Of a DNA stretch of 64,000 nucleotides, positions 51,662 through 61,500 are shown one piece after another. Numbering within the stretch: the stretch's first letter is position 1; the number at the start of each line of letters is the position of its first letter. A program made the position numbers and the translations under genes. Source of the stretch: Clostridia bacterium. GTDB taxonomy: Bacteria; Bacillota; Clostridia; Oscillospirales; Acutalibacteraceae. The notes below the pieces were generated by a model. That model was given only the letters and a program-made list of their open reading frames with translations, was not told where the DNA came from and ran no database searches. The DNA lies in assembly GCA_017502085.1 (NCBI GenBank), contig JAFVVQ010000042.1, positions 1 through 64,000 on the forward strand. The letters run 5' to 3'.

Positions 51662-52543
51662 ATGGATTTCAAAAAAGTTTCTTACGATGATCTGGAAATT
51701 ATCAATGCATTTTATCACGCATATCCCGCAAGACAGTGCGACCGTTCAACTGCGGCTACCGTTATGTGGCGGAATTATTATGACAACCACTATGCAATAT
51801 ATGACGGAACGATTATCTTTTCATCAAATTTTACCGGAAACATATGTTTCACATATCCTATAGGTAAAAACGTTTCCGGTATGCTTGATGAACTGGAAAA
51901 ACATTGCAGAGAAAACGGAATTCCGATGACAGTATGCGGTATCAATAAGGACGAGCTTCCTTTTATTCTTGAGAAATACCCCGACTGTAAATACTCTGCA
52001 GACAGAGACTGGTTTGATTATCTCTACGAAAAAGATCCCATGCTTCTGCTGGCGGGCAGAAAATACGGTACACCGAGAAATCATATCAACAAATTCAAAA
52101 AACTGTATCCCGACTATTCTTTTGATGAAATCAATGACAGTGTAATCAATGACCTGATAGATTTTTCAAAGAAATTTTCTTTCAACTCCGAAAAAGATGA
52201 AAGTGCAAGACAGGAACTTGAAATATGTATTGAGGTACTGAAAAATTACAAAAAATACAATATGTACGGAGGGTATCTTCATCAAGGAGAAAAAATTATA
52301 GGTTATTCATTCGGTGAAATCATCGGTGACACACTTTTTGTTCATATCGAAAAAGCCGACGTTACCTATCAGGGTGCATATCAGATGCTCACAAACAGTT
52401 TTCTCAGGACTTTTGCAAGTGATGATTCAGTTAAATACGTCAACCGTGAGGAAGATTGCGGCGACGAAGGTTTACGCAAGTCAAAGCTTTCATATCATCC
52501 TGTTGAACTCATCGAAAAGAATACTGTCGAAATTGCGATATAA
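51662..52543 (+). CDS. DUF2156 (GNAT-like acyltransferase fold) protein
   Basis: A 293-residue protein with AGAGGT upstream. DUF2156 is the soluble GNAT-like domain of phosphatidylglycerol lysyltransferases and also occurs alone. Matching features are the N-terminal STAATVMWRNYYDNHYAIYDG, GTPRNHINKFKKLYPDYSF, GYSFGEIIGDTLFVHIEKA and YVNREEDCGDEGLRKSKLSYHP near the C-terminus. There is no membrane domain, so it is not MprF. Probably an aminoacyl- or acyl-transferase acting in the cytoplasm on an unknown acceptor. Confidence 0.87.
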   Translation: MDFKKVSYDDLEIINAFYHAYPARQCDRSTAATVMWRNYYDNHYAIYDGTIIFSSNFTGNICFTYPIGKNVSGMLDELEKHCRENGIPMTVCGINKDELPFILEKYPDCKYSADRDWFDYLYEKDPMLLLAGRKYGTPRNHINKFKKLYPDYSFDEINDSVINDLIDFSKKFSFNSEKDESARQELEICIEVLKNYKKYNMYGGYLHQGEKIIGYSFGEIIGDTLFVHIEKADVTYQGAYQMLTNSFLRTFASDDSVKYVNREEDCGDEGLRKSKLSYHPVELIEKNTVEIAI

Positions 52544-52557
52544 ATTCTTATTTTGTC

Positions 52558-52586
52558 TTGACAAAGTAAAAGTATTGCAATATTAT
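52558..52586 (+). promoter_or_regulatory. Promoter of the aconitase/IDH operon
   Basis: TTGACA (52558-52563), 17-nt spacer, TATTAT (52581-52586), 35 nt before the ATG. Confidence 0.7.
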
Positions 52587-52621
52587 TTTAAGGTATATAT
52601 TTAAAGACGGAGGTAACTGAT

Positions 52622-54556
52622 ATGGGTTACACAATCGGACAAAAACTCATCAAAAGCCATCTTGTCAGCGGCGAAATGATTCCCGGCACAGAGGTCGGTC
52701 TCAGAATAGATCAGACTCTCACCCAGGATGCAACAGGCACAATGGCTTATCTTGAATTCGAAGCAATGGGCGTTGAAAGAGTACGCACTGAGCTTTCGGT
52801 AGCTTATATTGACCACAACACGCTTCAGACCGGTTTCGAAAACGCTGATGACCACCGTTTCATTCAGAGCGTAGCCAAAAAAAGAGGTCTCCTCTATTCA
52901 AAACCCGGTAACGGTATCTGCCATCAGCTTCATCTCGAGCGTTTCGGAAAACCCGGAAAGACACTCATCGGTTCTGACAGCCATACTCCCACAGGCGGCG
53001 GTATAGGTATGCTTGCAATCGGTGCGGGCGGACTCGATGTTGCTGTTGCTATGGGCGGCGGTACATACTACACCACAATGCCTAAGATGACACTCGTCAG
53101 ACTCTCGGGCAAACTTTCACCCTGGGTCAGTGCCAAGGATATCATCCTTGAGGTGCTCCGCATTATGAGCGTCAAGGGCGGTGTCGGTAAGATCATCGAA
53201 TACGGCGGCGAAGGTGTAAAGACTCTTTCAGTTCCCGAAAGAGCAACTATCACAAATATGGGCGCCGAACTCGGTGCAACAACGTCTGTATTCCCTTCAG
53301 ACGAAATTACAAAAGAATTCCTTAAGGCTCAGGGCAGAGAAGAAGACTGGACCGAGCTCAAGAGCGACGACGATGCCGTATATGATGAAATCATCGATAT
53401 AGATCTCTCAACACTCGAGCCTATGGCAGCTATGCCTCATATGCCGGATAACGTTAAAAAGGTCAAAGATATCGGCGAAATCGAAATCAGTCAGGTTTGC
53501 ATCGGTTCCTGCACGAACTCATCCCTTCTTGATCTTCTCAAGGTTGCGGCAATTCTCAAGGGCAAGAAGATTGCTCCCAACGTAAGCCTTACTATTTCTC
53601 CCGGTTCGATGCAGGTACTTAATATGCTGTCACTTAACGGTGCACTTTCGGATATTCTCGGTGCCGGTGCCAGACTTCTTGAATGCGCTTGCGGTCCTTG
53701 CATAGGTATGGGTCAGTCTCCCCAGTCACAGGGTGTTTCCCTCCGTACTTTCAACAGAAACTTCGAAGGCCGTTCGGGTACTGCTGATGCGGGCATATAT
53801 CTTGTCAGTCCCGAGGTTGCGGCAGCATCGGCTATCACGGGCGTACTCACTGATCCGAGAACACTTGGTGAAATGCCCGAAATCAATCTCCCCGAAAGAT
53901 TTATCATAAATGATAATCTTATCGAAAAACCAGCTTCCGTTGATGAAATGGACAGCGTTGAAATCAAATACGGTCCGAATATCAAACCCTTCCCCACAAG
54001 CACTGATCTCCCTGAAAGCATTGAAGCACCCGCTATTCTCAAGGTAGGCGACAACATCACAACAGACCACATTATGCCCGCAGGCGCAAAAATTCTCCCC
54101 TACCGTTCAAACATCCCCTATCTTTCAAACTTCTGCTTCAAACAGTGTGATGAAAGATTTGCAGAGCGATGCAAAGAGGCAGGCAAAGGCTTTATTATCG
54201 GCGGTGCAAACTACGGTCAGGGTTCGTCAAGAGAACATGCCGCACTCGTTCCCCTCTATCTCGGCATCAAGGCAGTTATCGCAAAATCATTTGCAAGAAT
54301 TCACTGCGCTAACCTTATCAATGCAGGTATTATGCCCTTCACATTCGCAAACGCAGATGATTACGATAAAATCGATACAGACGATTCACTTGCACTTGAA
54401 GGCATCAGAGCAAGTATTGAAAACGGCACAAAGGTTATACTCAAGAATCTCACAAAGAACGAAGAATATGAGCTTTGCTACGATTATTCAGACAGACAGA
54501 CCGCTATGATTCTTGCAGGCGGACTTCTCAACTATACAAAGAACTGCGCTAAATAA
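52622..54556 (+). CDS. acn: Aconitate hydratase
   Basis: A 644-residue [4Fe-4S] hydro-lyase with GGAGG upstream. The Fe-S ligands are in IGSCTNSSLLDLL and ECACGPCIGMGQSP, GSDSHTPTGGG is the conserved substrate loop, and a C-terminal swivel domain includes GGANYGQGSSREHAAL. The length is that of the short clostridial aconitase rather than the 890-residue AcnA. It converts citrate to isocitrate; the next gene, 12 nt downstream, is isocitrate dehydrogenase, so the two make 2-oxoglutarate for glutamate. IPM isomerase is less likely given the fused swivel domain and the neighbour. Confidence 0.92.
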   Translation: MGYTIGQKLIKSHLVSGEMIPGTEVGLRIDQTLTQDATGTMAYLEFEAMGVERVRTELSVAYIDHNTLQTGFENADDHRFIQSVAKKRGLLYSKPGNGICHQLHLERFGKPGKTLIGSDSHTPTGGGIGMLAIGAGGLDVAVAMGGGTYYTTMPKMTLVRLSGKLSPWVSAKDIILEVLRIMSVKGGVGKIIEYGGEGVKTLSVPERATITNMGAELGATTSVFPSDEITKEFLKAQGREEDWTELKSDDDAVYDEIIDIDLSTLEPMAAMPHMPDNVKKVKDIGEIEISQVCIGSCTNSSLLDLLKVAAILKGKKIAPNVSLTISPGSMQVLNMLSLNGALSDILGAGARLLECACGPCIGMGQSPQSQGVSLRTFNRNFEGRSGTADAGIYLVSPEVAAASAITGVLTDPRTLGEMPEINLPERFIINDNLIEKPASVDEMDSVEIKYGPNIKPFPTSTDLPESIEAPAILKVGDNITTDHIMPAGAKILPYRSNIPYLSNFCFKQCDERFAERCKEAGKGFIIGGANYGQGSSREHAALVPLYLGIKAVIAKSFARIHCANLINAGIMPFTFANADDYDKIDTDDSLALEGIRASIENGTKVILKNLTKNEEYELCYDYSDRQTAMILAGGLLNYTKNCAK

Positions 54557-54568
54557 GGAGAAATAAAA

Positions 54569-55732
54569 ATGACTGAACTTCAGATCAAGGAAGCTCTTGC
54601 AAAATTTGAAGCCCTCATCAGAGAGCAGGATGCAAGAAGCGAAGCAATTAAACAACAGGGCGATTTCGTTGATTTTGCAAATCTCGATAAACTCATTATC
54701 GGTGTTTGCGGCGGCGACGGTATCGGTCCCATCATCACAAATGAAGCGGCAAGAGTTCTCGCTTTCCTTCTCAAGGATGATGTAGAAGCAGGCAAGATTG
54801 AATTTAAGACAATTGACGGTCTTACAATCGAAAACAGGGTTGCTGTCAACAAAGCAATCCCCGACGACGTTCTTGAAGAACTAAAAAAATGTCCCGTTAT
54901 TCTCAAAGGTCCCACAACCACTCCTCAGGCGGGTGATCCCTGGCCGAACATTGAAAGCGCTAACGTTGCTATGAGAAAAGCTCTGGATCTTTTCTGCAAT
55001 CTGCGTCCCGTTAAAGTTCCTGAAGAAGGCATCGACTGGACATTCTTCAGAGAGAATACAGAGGGCGCTTATGCAGTCGGATCAAAAGGTATTAACGTTA
55101 CTGATGACCTTGCTATGGACTTCGTTGTTACGACAACCGAAGGTACTCAGAGAATCGCAAGACTTGCTTACGATTATGCAAGAAGAAACGGCAAAAACAG
55201 AGTTTCAATCATCCAGAAAGCTAACGTTATCAAAACAACCGACGGTAAGTTCCTCAACCTTTGTAAAGAGGTCGGCAAAGATTATCCTGAAATCACAACT
55301 GATGAATGGTATATTGATATCACAACTGCAAAGCTCATCGATAAAAAGAGAAGAACAGACTTCAAAGTATTCGTTCTTCCCAACCTTTACGGTGATATCA
55401 TCACTGACGAAGCCGCTGAATTCCAGGGCGGCGTAGGTACCGCGGGCAGTGCAAACATCGGAAAGAAATATGCTATGTTTGAAGCAATTCACGGCTCCGC
55501 TCCCAGAATGATCAGAGAAGGCAGAGGTCAGTACGCTGATCCTTGCTCAATGCTCAGAGCAGCGGTTATGCTTCTTTCCCACATCGGCAAGCAGACAGAG
55601 GCTGACAAGCTTGAGAGAGCACTTGATATCTGCATGTATGAAGAAAAGAAGCTTCACATCACAGGCAGATCAGACGGCGCAACCTGCGAAGAATTCGGCA
55701 ACTACGTTATGGAAACCCTTTCAAATCTTTAA
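54569..55732 (+). CDS. icd: Isocitrate/isopropylmalate dehydrogenase family, probable isocitrate dehydrogenase
   Basis: A 387-residue beta-decarboxylating dehydrogenase with AAGGAG upstream. IIGVCGGDGIGPIITNEA opens the domain, ILKGPTTTPQAGD and FRENTEGAYAVGSK mark the substrate site, and VLPNLYGDIITDEAAEFQGGVG the metal site. The NAD(P) loop reads HGSAPRMIREGRG, without the Lys-Tyr of the NADP type or the Asp-Ile of the NAD type, so cofactor choice is unclear. The IDH role follows from the operon with aconitase. An N-terminal extension of about 35 residues precedes the fold. Confidence 0.88.
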   Translation: MTELQIKEALAKFEALIREQDARSEAIKQQGDFVDFANLDKLIIGVCGGDGIGPIITNEAARVLAFLLKDDVEAGKIEFKTIDGLTIENRVAVNKAIPDDVLEELKKCPVILKGPTTTPQAGDPWPNIESANVAMRKALDLFCNLRPVKVPEEGIDWTFFRENTEGAYAVGSKGINVTDDLAMDFVVTTTEGTQRIARLAYDYARRNGKNRVSIIQKANVIKTTDGKFLNLCKEVGKDYPEITTDEWYIDITTAKLIDKKRRTDFKVFVLPNLYGDIITDEAAEFQGGVGTAGSANIGKKYAMFEAIHGSAPRMIREGRGQYADPCSMLRAAVMLLSHIGKQTEADKLERALDICMYEEKKLHITGRSDGATCEEFGNYVMETLSNL

Positions 55733-55738
55733 TAACAT

Positions 55739-55773
55739 CAAAAAGACGTGTTTTTTACAGCACGTCTTTTTTT
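55739..55773 (+). terminator. Terminator of the aconitase/IDH operon
   Basis: 10-bp stem AAAAGACGTG (55741-55750) with CACGTCTTTT (55761-55770), 10-nt T-rich loop, then TTT. Confidence 0.88.
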
Positions 55774-55809
55774 AATAAAAAAAGCACCGATGTATCTAGC
55801 ATCGGTGCT
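55774..55809 (-). terminator. Terminator of ftsH
   Basis: Minus strand AGCACCGATG (55809-55800) with CATCGGTGCT (55792-55783), 7-nt loop, then TTTTTTTATT. Confidence 0.9.
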
Positions 55810-55822
55810 GATTTTTATAGAT

Positions 55823-57742
55823 TTATGATTCGGAGGTTGTTTCTTCAACGTATTCTTCAGCAGGCGCTTCGTGAGTACCTTCCATAAATCTGATGAATTC
55901 CTCGCCGCTCATCTTTTCATTGAGGAAAAGTTCCTTTGCAATAAGATGAAGCTTATCAATATGCTCGGAAAGGATAGCTTCGGTTCTGTTATATGCTTCT
56001 CTGATAAGCTTCTCGACCTCTGCATCAATTTCAGCCGCAACAGATTCGGAATAATTGCGTACCTGAGAATAATTCTTGCCGAGGAAAACCTCGTTATCCT
56101 CTCCTGTGAAAGCGATGGGACCGAGTTTTTCGCTCATACCGTACTTGGTAATCATATTCCTTGCAATTTCGGTTGCTCTCTGAATATCGTTGGATGCACC
56201 CGTTGAAATATCACCGAGAACAAGCGCCTCCGCAACACGTCCGCCAAGAAGACTGACCAGTCTGTCAAGCATATCATTCTTGGTGGTATAAGTCTTATCT
56301 TCCGTAGGTCTGTAAAGTGTAAAGCCGCCTGCAAGACCTCTGGGGATAATTGAAATCTGATGAACGGGATCCTGATTTTCAAGATAAAAGCTCGAAACTG
56401 CGTGACCTGCCTCATGGTAAGCGGTCAGCTTCTTTGCTTTTTCATTCATTCGGTTTGATTTCTTTTCAGTACCGACTTCAACCTTGAGAGCCGCTTCATC
56501 AACTTCTGTCATTGTGATAGCTTTTTTGCCGACTCTTGCAGCAAGCAGAGCAGCTTCATTGAGAAGATTTTCAAGGTCTGCGCCCGTATAACCGACCGTT
56601 GCATGAGCAACGCTCTTGAGGTCAACGTCGGGGGCGATGGGTTTGCCCTTTGCGTGAACTTTGAGAATTTCTTCTCTGCCTTTTGTATCGGGATAATTGA
56701 CGGTAACCTGACGGTCAAATCGGCCGGGTCTGAGGAGTGCGGGGTCAAGGATATCGGGACGGTTTGTTGCCGCAATAACGATAACGCCTTCGTTTGCACC
56801 GAAACCGTCCATCTCAACAAGCAACTGATTGAGAGTCTGCTCTCTTTCATCGTGTCCGCCGCCCATACCGGCGCCTCTGTGACGGCCTACGGCATCGATT
56901 TCATCAATGAAAATAATCGAAGGTGCCGCTTTCTTTGCCTGATCGAAAAGATCACGTACTCTTGATGCACCGACACCGACATACATTTCAACGAAATCGG
57001 AACCCGAAATCGAGAAGAAAGGTGCATTTGCTTCGCCGGCAACCGCTCTCGCAAGTAAAGTCTTACCGGTACCGGGAGGGCCGACAAGAAGTACACCCTT
57101 GGGAATCCTTGCACCGAGAGCATCGAATTTAGAAGTATCCTTGAGGAATTCAACAATCTCCGTCAGTTCTTCTTTTTCTTCATCCGCACCGGCAACATCG
57201 GCAAAAGTTGTTTTTCTCTTTTCGTCTTTTGCCTGCTTGATTCTCGCCTTGCCGAAACTCATTGTACGGTTGTTTTCGCTGTTCATCGTCTGATTCATAC
57301 GCTTGAACATAAACATCGTCAGACCGCCCATTGCAAGAAGCAAAAGAAGAGTCGGCATAATCTGATAAATCCACTGACCCGACGAACCGCTGACGTAAGT
57401 AGCCTTGATTCTGGCATCCTTATGCTGACGGTTATATTCCATAATATCTTCATGAACGTCTTCAAGGAAAAGATTTACGTTAGGAACAGTATAGTTCTTC
57501 ACCTGAGCGTCATCTTTAATCTTATAAACAAGCTCACCGCTGCTGAGATTGAGGCTGTATTCCGTTACTTTGAATTCATCAAAAAGAGAAACCACCTCAT
57601 AGTATTCAAGCTTCTCTTTTGTCTGGGTACCTGCATACAAAGTAATTCCGCCGATAATCATAATGGGAATCAGAATATAAGGCAGAAGAGTGAGAAACCT
57701 CTTTTTGTTCTTCACAGGCTTATTATTTTTTGTATTCAACAA
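55823..57742 (-). CDS. ftsH: ATP-dependent zinc metalloprotease FtsH
   Basis: A 639-residue protein. Two N-terminal membrane helices (about 16-36 and 125-145) flank a short outer domain. The AAA+ module has [19 protein letters not shown] and the second region of homology [17 protein letters not shown]. The M41 protease has the zinc motif HEAGH. It degrades misfolded membrane and regulatory proteins. Downstream of hpt, as in many Firmicutes. Confidence 0.97.
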   Translation of the reverse strand: MLNTKNNKPVKNKKRFLTLLPYILIPIMIIGGITLYAGTQTKEKLEYYEVVSLFDEFKVTEYSLNLSSGELVYKIKDDAQVKNYTVPNVNLFLEDVHEDIMEYNRQHKDARIKATYVSGSSGQWIYQIMPTLLLLLAMGGLTMFMFKRMNQTMNSENNRTMSFGKARIKQAKDEKRKTTFADVAGADEEKEELTEIVEFLKDTSKFDALGARIPKGVLLVGPPGTGKTLLARAVAGEANAPFFSISGSDFVEMYVGVGASRVRDLFDQAKKAAPSIIFIDEIDAVGRHRGAGMGGGHDEREQTLNQLLVEMDGFGANEGVIVIAATNRPDILDPALLRPGRFDRQVTVNYPDTKGREEILKVHAKGKPIAPDVDLKSVAHATVGYTGADLENLLNEAALLAARVGKKAITMTEVDEAALKVEVGTEKKSNRMNEKAKKLTAYHEAGHAVSSFYLENQDPVHQISIIPRGLAGGFTLYRPTEDKTYTTKNDMLDRLVSLLGGRVAEALVLGDISTGASNDIQRATEIARNMITKYGMSEKLGPIAFTGEDNEVFLGKNYSQVRNYSESVAAEIDAEVEKLIREAYNRTEAILSEHIDKLHLIAKELFLNEKMSGEEFIRFMEGTHEAPAEEYVEETTSES

Positions 57743-57761
57743 GCATCACTCCTTTTTATTA

Positions 57762-58313
57762 TTATTCACACTTATCGGAATAGACTTCTCTTTTCAATAT
57801 ACCGATATAAGGAAGATTTCTGTATTTTTCATCATAATCAAGACCGTATCCGACAACGAATTCATCAGGAACTTCCGCGCCCGAATAGTCTGCCCAAAGA
57901 TCGGGAACGGCTCTTCGTGACGGCTTATCAAGAAGTGTGCATATTCTGAATGATTTGGGATTTCTTGTCATCAGAATTGATTTAAGATATCCGAGCGTTC
58001 TGCCTGAGTCAAGAATATCTTCAACGATCAGAACATCCTTGCCGTCAAGATTGATGTCAAGGTCTTTTATAATCTTGACAACACCTGAAGATTTAGTTCC
58101 GTCATTGTAACTTGAAACACACATAAAATCGATTTCGCACGGAACAGTGATCTCTCTCATAAGATCAGCCATAAACATTATCGAGCCTTTGAGCACGCTG
58201 ACAAGCAAAAGATTCTTGTCTTTATAATCCTCGCTGATTTTTTTACCAAGATCTTTTACAATATTTTTAAGCGTTTCTTCGCTGTAATAAACTTTTTCAA
58301 TATCTTTCAGCAT
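57762..58313 (-). CDS. hpt: Hypoxanthine phosphoribosyltransferase
   Basis: A 183-residue type I PRTase. The PRPP motif is [14 protein letters not shown], the flexible loop is [11 protein letters not shown], and the end has [19 protein letters not shown]. It salvages hypoxanthine and guanine with PRPP. It lies between tilS and ftsH, the classic tilS-hpt-ftsH order. Confidence 0.96.
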   Translation of the reverse strand: MLKDIEKVYYSEETLKNIVKDLGKKISEDYKDKNLLLVSVLKGSIMFMADLMREITVPCEIDFMCVSSYNDGTKSSGVVKIIKDLDINLDGKDVLIVEDILDSGRTLGYLKSILMTRNPKSFRICTLLDKPSRRAVPDLWADYSGAEVPDEFVVGYGLDYDEKYRNLPYIGILKREVYSDKCE

Positions 58314-58326
58314 TTTAAAATACCTT

Positions 58327-59661
58327 TCATTCAGTTATTCCGATACACAATACTTTTTCTGTGTTTGCCGAAATTTCGGCACGTGCATCAACACCGATAC
58401 CATCCACAAGCAAAACGCCAGAATCATCGGAAAGAATAATGACAGATTCACGCTTTTCAGGCGGAACAGAAAGCTCATTAAATAGCTTCTTCAACGATTT
58501 TGTGCATCCTCTTTTTCTGAGGGACAGCTTGTCGCCGGCATTTCTGCTTCTGAAAACCGCATTACCGTTTATTTTATCATAATCGATACAATAAATTTGG
58601 TTTTTATTTGAAATATTCTGTAAAGAATTTATTTCATTAATGTTAACAATTGAGGCAGAGACGTTACGGTTACCTATTTTCACTGTTCCGCACTCAAGCG
58701 CAACCGGATCGATACTACCGGCAGAATTTCCGGGAAATTCAAGCATACCGCCTCTTATTCTGACCGAACGGCCTCCGTTTATCTGCCTTACTCCCCCATG
58801 TGAAAGAATAAAACAAATTTCTTCGACGGATTTATATTCGGGAGTAACGCCGCAAACAGATTCTATGATTCTTACAATCGCCCTTTTTTTAACGGGATTC
58901 GGCGCAGATGCAAGAATTTTCGCGTCAAACGACTCCCCTTTTGCACTGCGTAAAACAAGTTCATCCGCACATTGTGATAAATAGGCTTCGTCTTCTCGCA
59001 GAGAATCAATACATCTTGATGCTGTTCTTTCAACCGACGGATTTATTTCCCGAAGCTCGGAAAGAACATTGTGCCTGATACGGTTTCTTGAATAAACAAT
59101 ATCGGAATTGGTCTTATCCGTTACATAAGGCACCCCGTTTTCGTCACAGTATGCTTCGATTTCAGCCTTCGTACAATCAATCAGAGGTCTGATAAAATTA
59201 TCTCTGACCGGTGGAATTGATCCGAGTCCGCGTAATGAACTTCCTCTGGTAAAGTTAAAAAGAAAAGTTTCAACACGGTCCGAAAGATTGTGTGCGGTTG
59301 CAACGAGCGAATTTTTTCCGTATTCTTCAAACAGACCGTAACGGACTTTTCTGCCGGCTTCTTCAAGACCGACTCCCCATTCTTCCGAAAGGGCAACAAC
59401 GTCGCATCTGCATACCGTCAGCGGTATTCCGTTATCGGAACAGTATTTTTCAACAAAACGCTCATCCATATCAGCATCTTCACCTCTGATGCAATGATTG
59501 ACGTGAATAGCCTTCAGATTGAAGTTCAGCTTACTTTTCAGTTCCGACAGAATATGAAGCATCGCCATAGAATCACTGCCACCCGATACAGCGGCAAGAA
59601 CAACGGAATCCGCTCCGATCATATTATATTCGGTAATAGTCTGATAAACTCTGTTAATCAT
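58327..59661 (-). CDS. tilS: tRNA(Ile)-lysidine synthase
   Basis: About 444 residues from ATG 59661, with AAAAGGG upstream; it overlaps dnaB by 8 bp. The N-terminal PP-loop is [16 protein letters not shown], followed by [18 protein letters not shown] and NRIRHNVL. The C-terminal substrate-binding domain ends near [17 protein letters not shown], typical of the long Bacillus-type form. It modifies C34 of tRNA-Ile(CAU) to lysidine and is essential. Confidence 0.94.
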   Translation of the reverse strand: MINRVYQTITEYNMIGADSVVLAAVSGGSDSMAMLHILSELKSKLNFNLKAIHVNHCIRGEDADMDERFVEKYCSDNGIPLTVCRCDVVALSEEWGVGLEEAGRKVRYGLFEEYGKNSLVATAHNLSDRVETFLFNFTRGSSLRGLGSIPPVRDNFIRPLIDCTKAEIEAYCDENGVPYVTDKTNSDIVYSRNRIRHNVLSELREINPSVERTASRCIDSLREDEAYLSQCADELVLRSAKGESFDAKILASAPNPVKKRAIVRIIESVCGVTPEYKSVEEICFILSHGGVRQINGGRSVRIRGGMLEFPGNSAGSIDPVALECGTVKIGNRNVSASIVNINEINSLQNISNKNQIYCIDYDKINGNAVFRSRNAGDKLSLRKRGCTKSLKKLFNELSVPPEKRESVIILSDDSGVLLVDGIGVDARAEISANTEKVLCIGITE

Positions 59662-61033
59662 TGTAACCCTTTTCAAGTGCAAGGAACAACGTATGTTCGC
59701 CATCCCAGGCAAATTCAACAGTACCTGTTTCACCGTGTCTGTTTTTTGCAACAATAACCTCTGCAATGTTGACGTTTGTCTGCTGTTCGGAAGCATCGTC
59801 TTCTTCTTTTTCACCCTTATAATAATCAGGTCTGTAAAGCATCATAACAATGTCAGCATCCTGCTCAATTGAACCTGATTCACGAAGGTCGGAGAGCTGA
59901 GGTTTATGCGATTTGCCTCTGCCTTCAGTTCCTCTCGAAAGCTGTGCGCAGCAAACAATGGGGATATTGAGATCCTTTGCCATCATCTTGAGACTTCTTG
60001 TGATTTCACTGACTTCCTGAACACGGTTATCGGTTTTTGTGCTTCCTTTGATAAGACCGAGATAGTCTATAATAACACACTCAACGTTTTTAAGTCTTCT
60101 GATTTTCGCTTTCATTTCGGGAACGGTAATTGTTGACGTATCATCAAAATAAAGCTCACAATCATTGAGTGCACTTGTTGCATTGCCAAGCTTTACCCAT
60201 TCTTCACTGCTGATCTGACCGTTTCTCATCTTCATACTCGAAACTCTTGCTTCCGTGCCGAGAACACGCATTGCAAGCTGTTCCTTCGTCATTTCAAGCG
60301 AAAAGAAAAGCACCTTTCTTTTACCGATAGCCGCAACGTTTCTGGCAAGGTTGAGTGCAAAGCTGGTTTTACCCATCGCAGGACGTGCACCGATAAGAAC
60401 GAGGTCGGAACGGTTAAGACCCGTCAGAATCTTGTCAAGTTCGGCATAGCCTGTTGTGAAGCCCTTGTATAAATCTTTGTCTTCACCCGTCAGTTTCTGC
60501 AATCGGTCATAAACCTCATTGACGATAATATCACGAAGCTTTGACGGTGCATTGGTAGTCTTACCCTGACGGATACTGTAAATTTTCTGTTCAGCATTAT
60601 CAAGAAGTTCGTCAGCCGTTTCATCACGGTTGACAGCCATATCAATCGTCTCTGCTGAAATATTTATAAGCGTTCGTTTATAATATTTTTCTCTGACAAT
60701 CTTTGCATAGGTTTCAATATTTGCAGTTGAAGGTACAACCTGAGCAAGTTCAAACAGATAATTTCTGCCTGATGCATTATCGTAAACACCCTGCTGAACA
60801 AGTTGATCAAGAATGATAAGCGGGTCAATCTTCGCTCCCGATCCGTCTGCAAGAATCATAGCAGAAAAAATCGCCTTATGCTGAGGAAGGTAGAATGAAT
60901 CGGGACCTATGTATACTGCCGCCTGAGAAAGGCACGACGGGTCAACAAGTATACTGCCGAGCACCGCCTGCTCCGCCTCAAGACTGTATGGCATATTAAT
61001 ATTGTCAAACGAAATAACGTTGTTATCTGCCAT
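59654..61033 (-). CDS. dnaB: Replicative DNA helicase DnaB
   Basis: A 459-residue protein with GGAGAA upstream. The N-terminal collar domain begins SLEAEQAVLGSILVDPS, and the RecA-like domain has LVLIGARPAMGKTSFALNLA (Walker A) and VECVIIDYLGLI (Walker B), then QLSRGTEGR. It unwinds DNA ahead of the replisome as a hexamer. It follows rplI as in most Firmicutes. Confidence 0.97.
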   Translation of the reverse strand: MADNNVISFDNINMPYSLEAEQAVLGSILVDPSCLSQAAVYIGPDSFYLPQHKAIFSAMILADGSGAKIDPLIILDQLVQQGVYDNASGRNYLFELAQVVPSTANIETYAKIVREKYYKRTLINISAETIDMAVNRDETADELLDNAEQKIYSIRQGKTTNAPSKLRDIIVNEVYDRLQKLTGEDKDLYKGFTTGYAELDKILTGLNRSDLVLIGARPAMGKTSFALNLARNVAAIGKRKVLFFSLEMTKEQLAMRVLGTEARVSSMKMRNGQISSEEWVKLGNATSALNDCELYFDDTSTITVPEMKAKIRRLKNVECVIIDYLGLIKGSTKTDNRVQEVSEITRSLKMMAKDLNIPIVCCAQLSRGTEGRGKSHKPQLSDLRESGSIEQDADIVMMLYRPDYYKGEKEEDDASEQQTNVNIAEVIVAKNRHGETGTVEFAWDGEHTLFLALEKGYND

Positions 61034-61056
61034 AATAATTCTCCGTTCAGGACTGA

Positions 61057-61497
61057 TTATTCACCGACTCTGACATACATTGAAGCACTGATTCCGTTAT
61101 AAAGCTTAACCTCAACGGGATATGTGCCGAATGCTTTGATATCTTCAACGACTACCTTACGCTTATCGAATGAAAGGCCAAATTCCTTTTCAATTGCAGC
61201 CGCAACGTCCTTTGATGTTACTGAGCCGAAGAGCTTGCCGTTTGCGCCCGCTTTGGCAGAAAGTTTGACTGTTTTACCCTCAAGCTTGGCGGCATTCGCT
61301 TTTGCAGCGGCAATTTCGGTATCAATACGGTGCTTTTCAGAAGCCTCTCTGTTTTTAAGCTCACTCATAGCCTGAGAATTTGCCTCCATAGCAAGTTTTC
61401 TCGGGAAAAGAAAGTTTCTGGCATAGCCGTCAGATGTGCTGACAAGCTCACCTTTTTTGCCTAAACCTTTAACGTCCTGAAGTAATACAACTTTCAT
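61057..61497 (-). CDS. rplI: 50S ribosomal protein L9
   Basis: A 146-residue protein. [34 protein letters not shown] is the conserved N-terminal rRNA-binding fold, then a long helix, then the C-terminal domain with [24 protein letters not shown] upstream. It lies between gdpP and dnaB, the expected order. Confidence 0.97.
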   Translation of the reverse strand: MKVVLLQDVKGLGKKGELVSTSDGYARNFLFPRKLAMEANSQAMSELKNREASEKHRIDTEIAAAKANAAKLEGKTVKLSAKAGANGKLFGSVTSKDVAAAIEKEFGLSFDKRKVVVEDIKAFGTYPVEVKLYNGISASMYVRVGE

Positions 61498-61500
61498 ATT

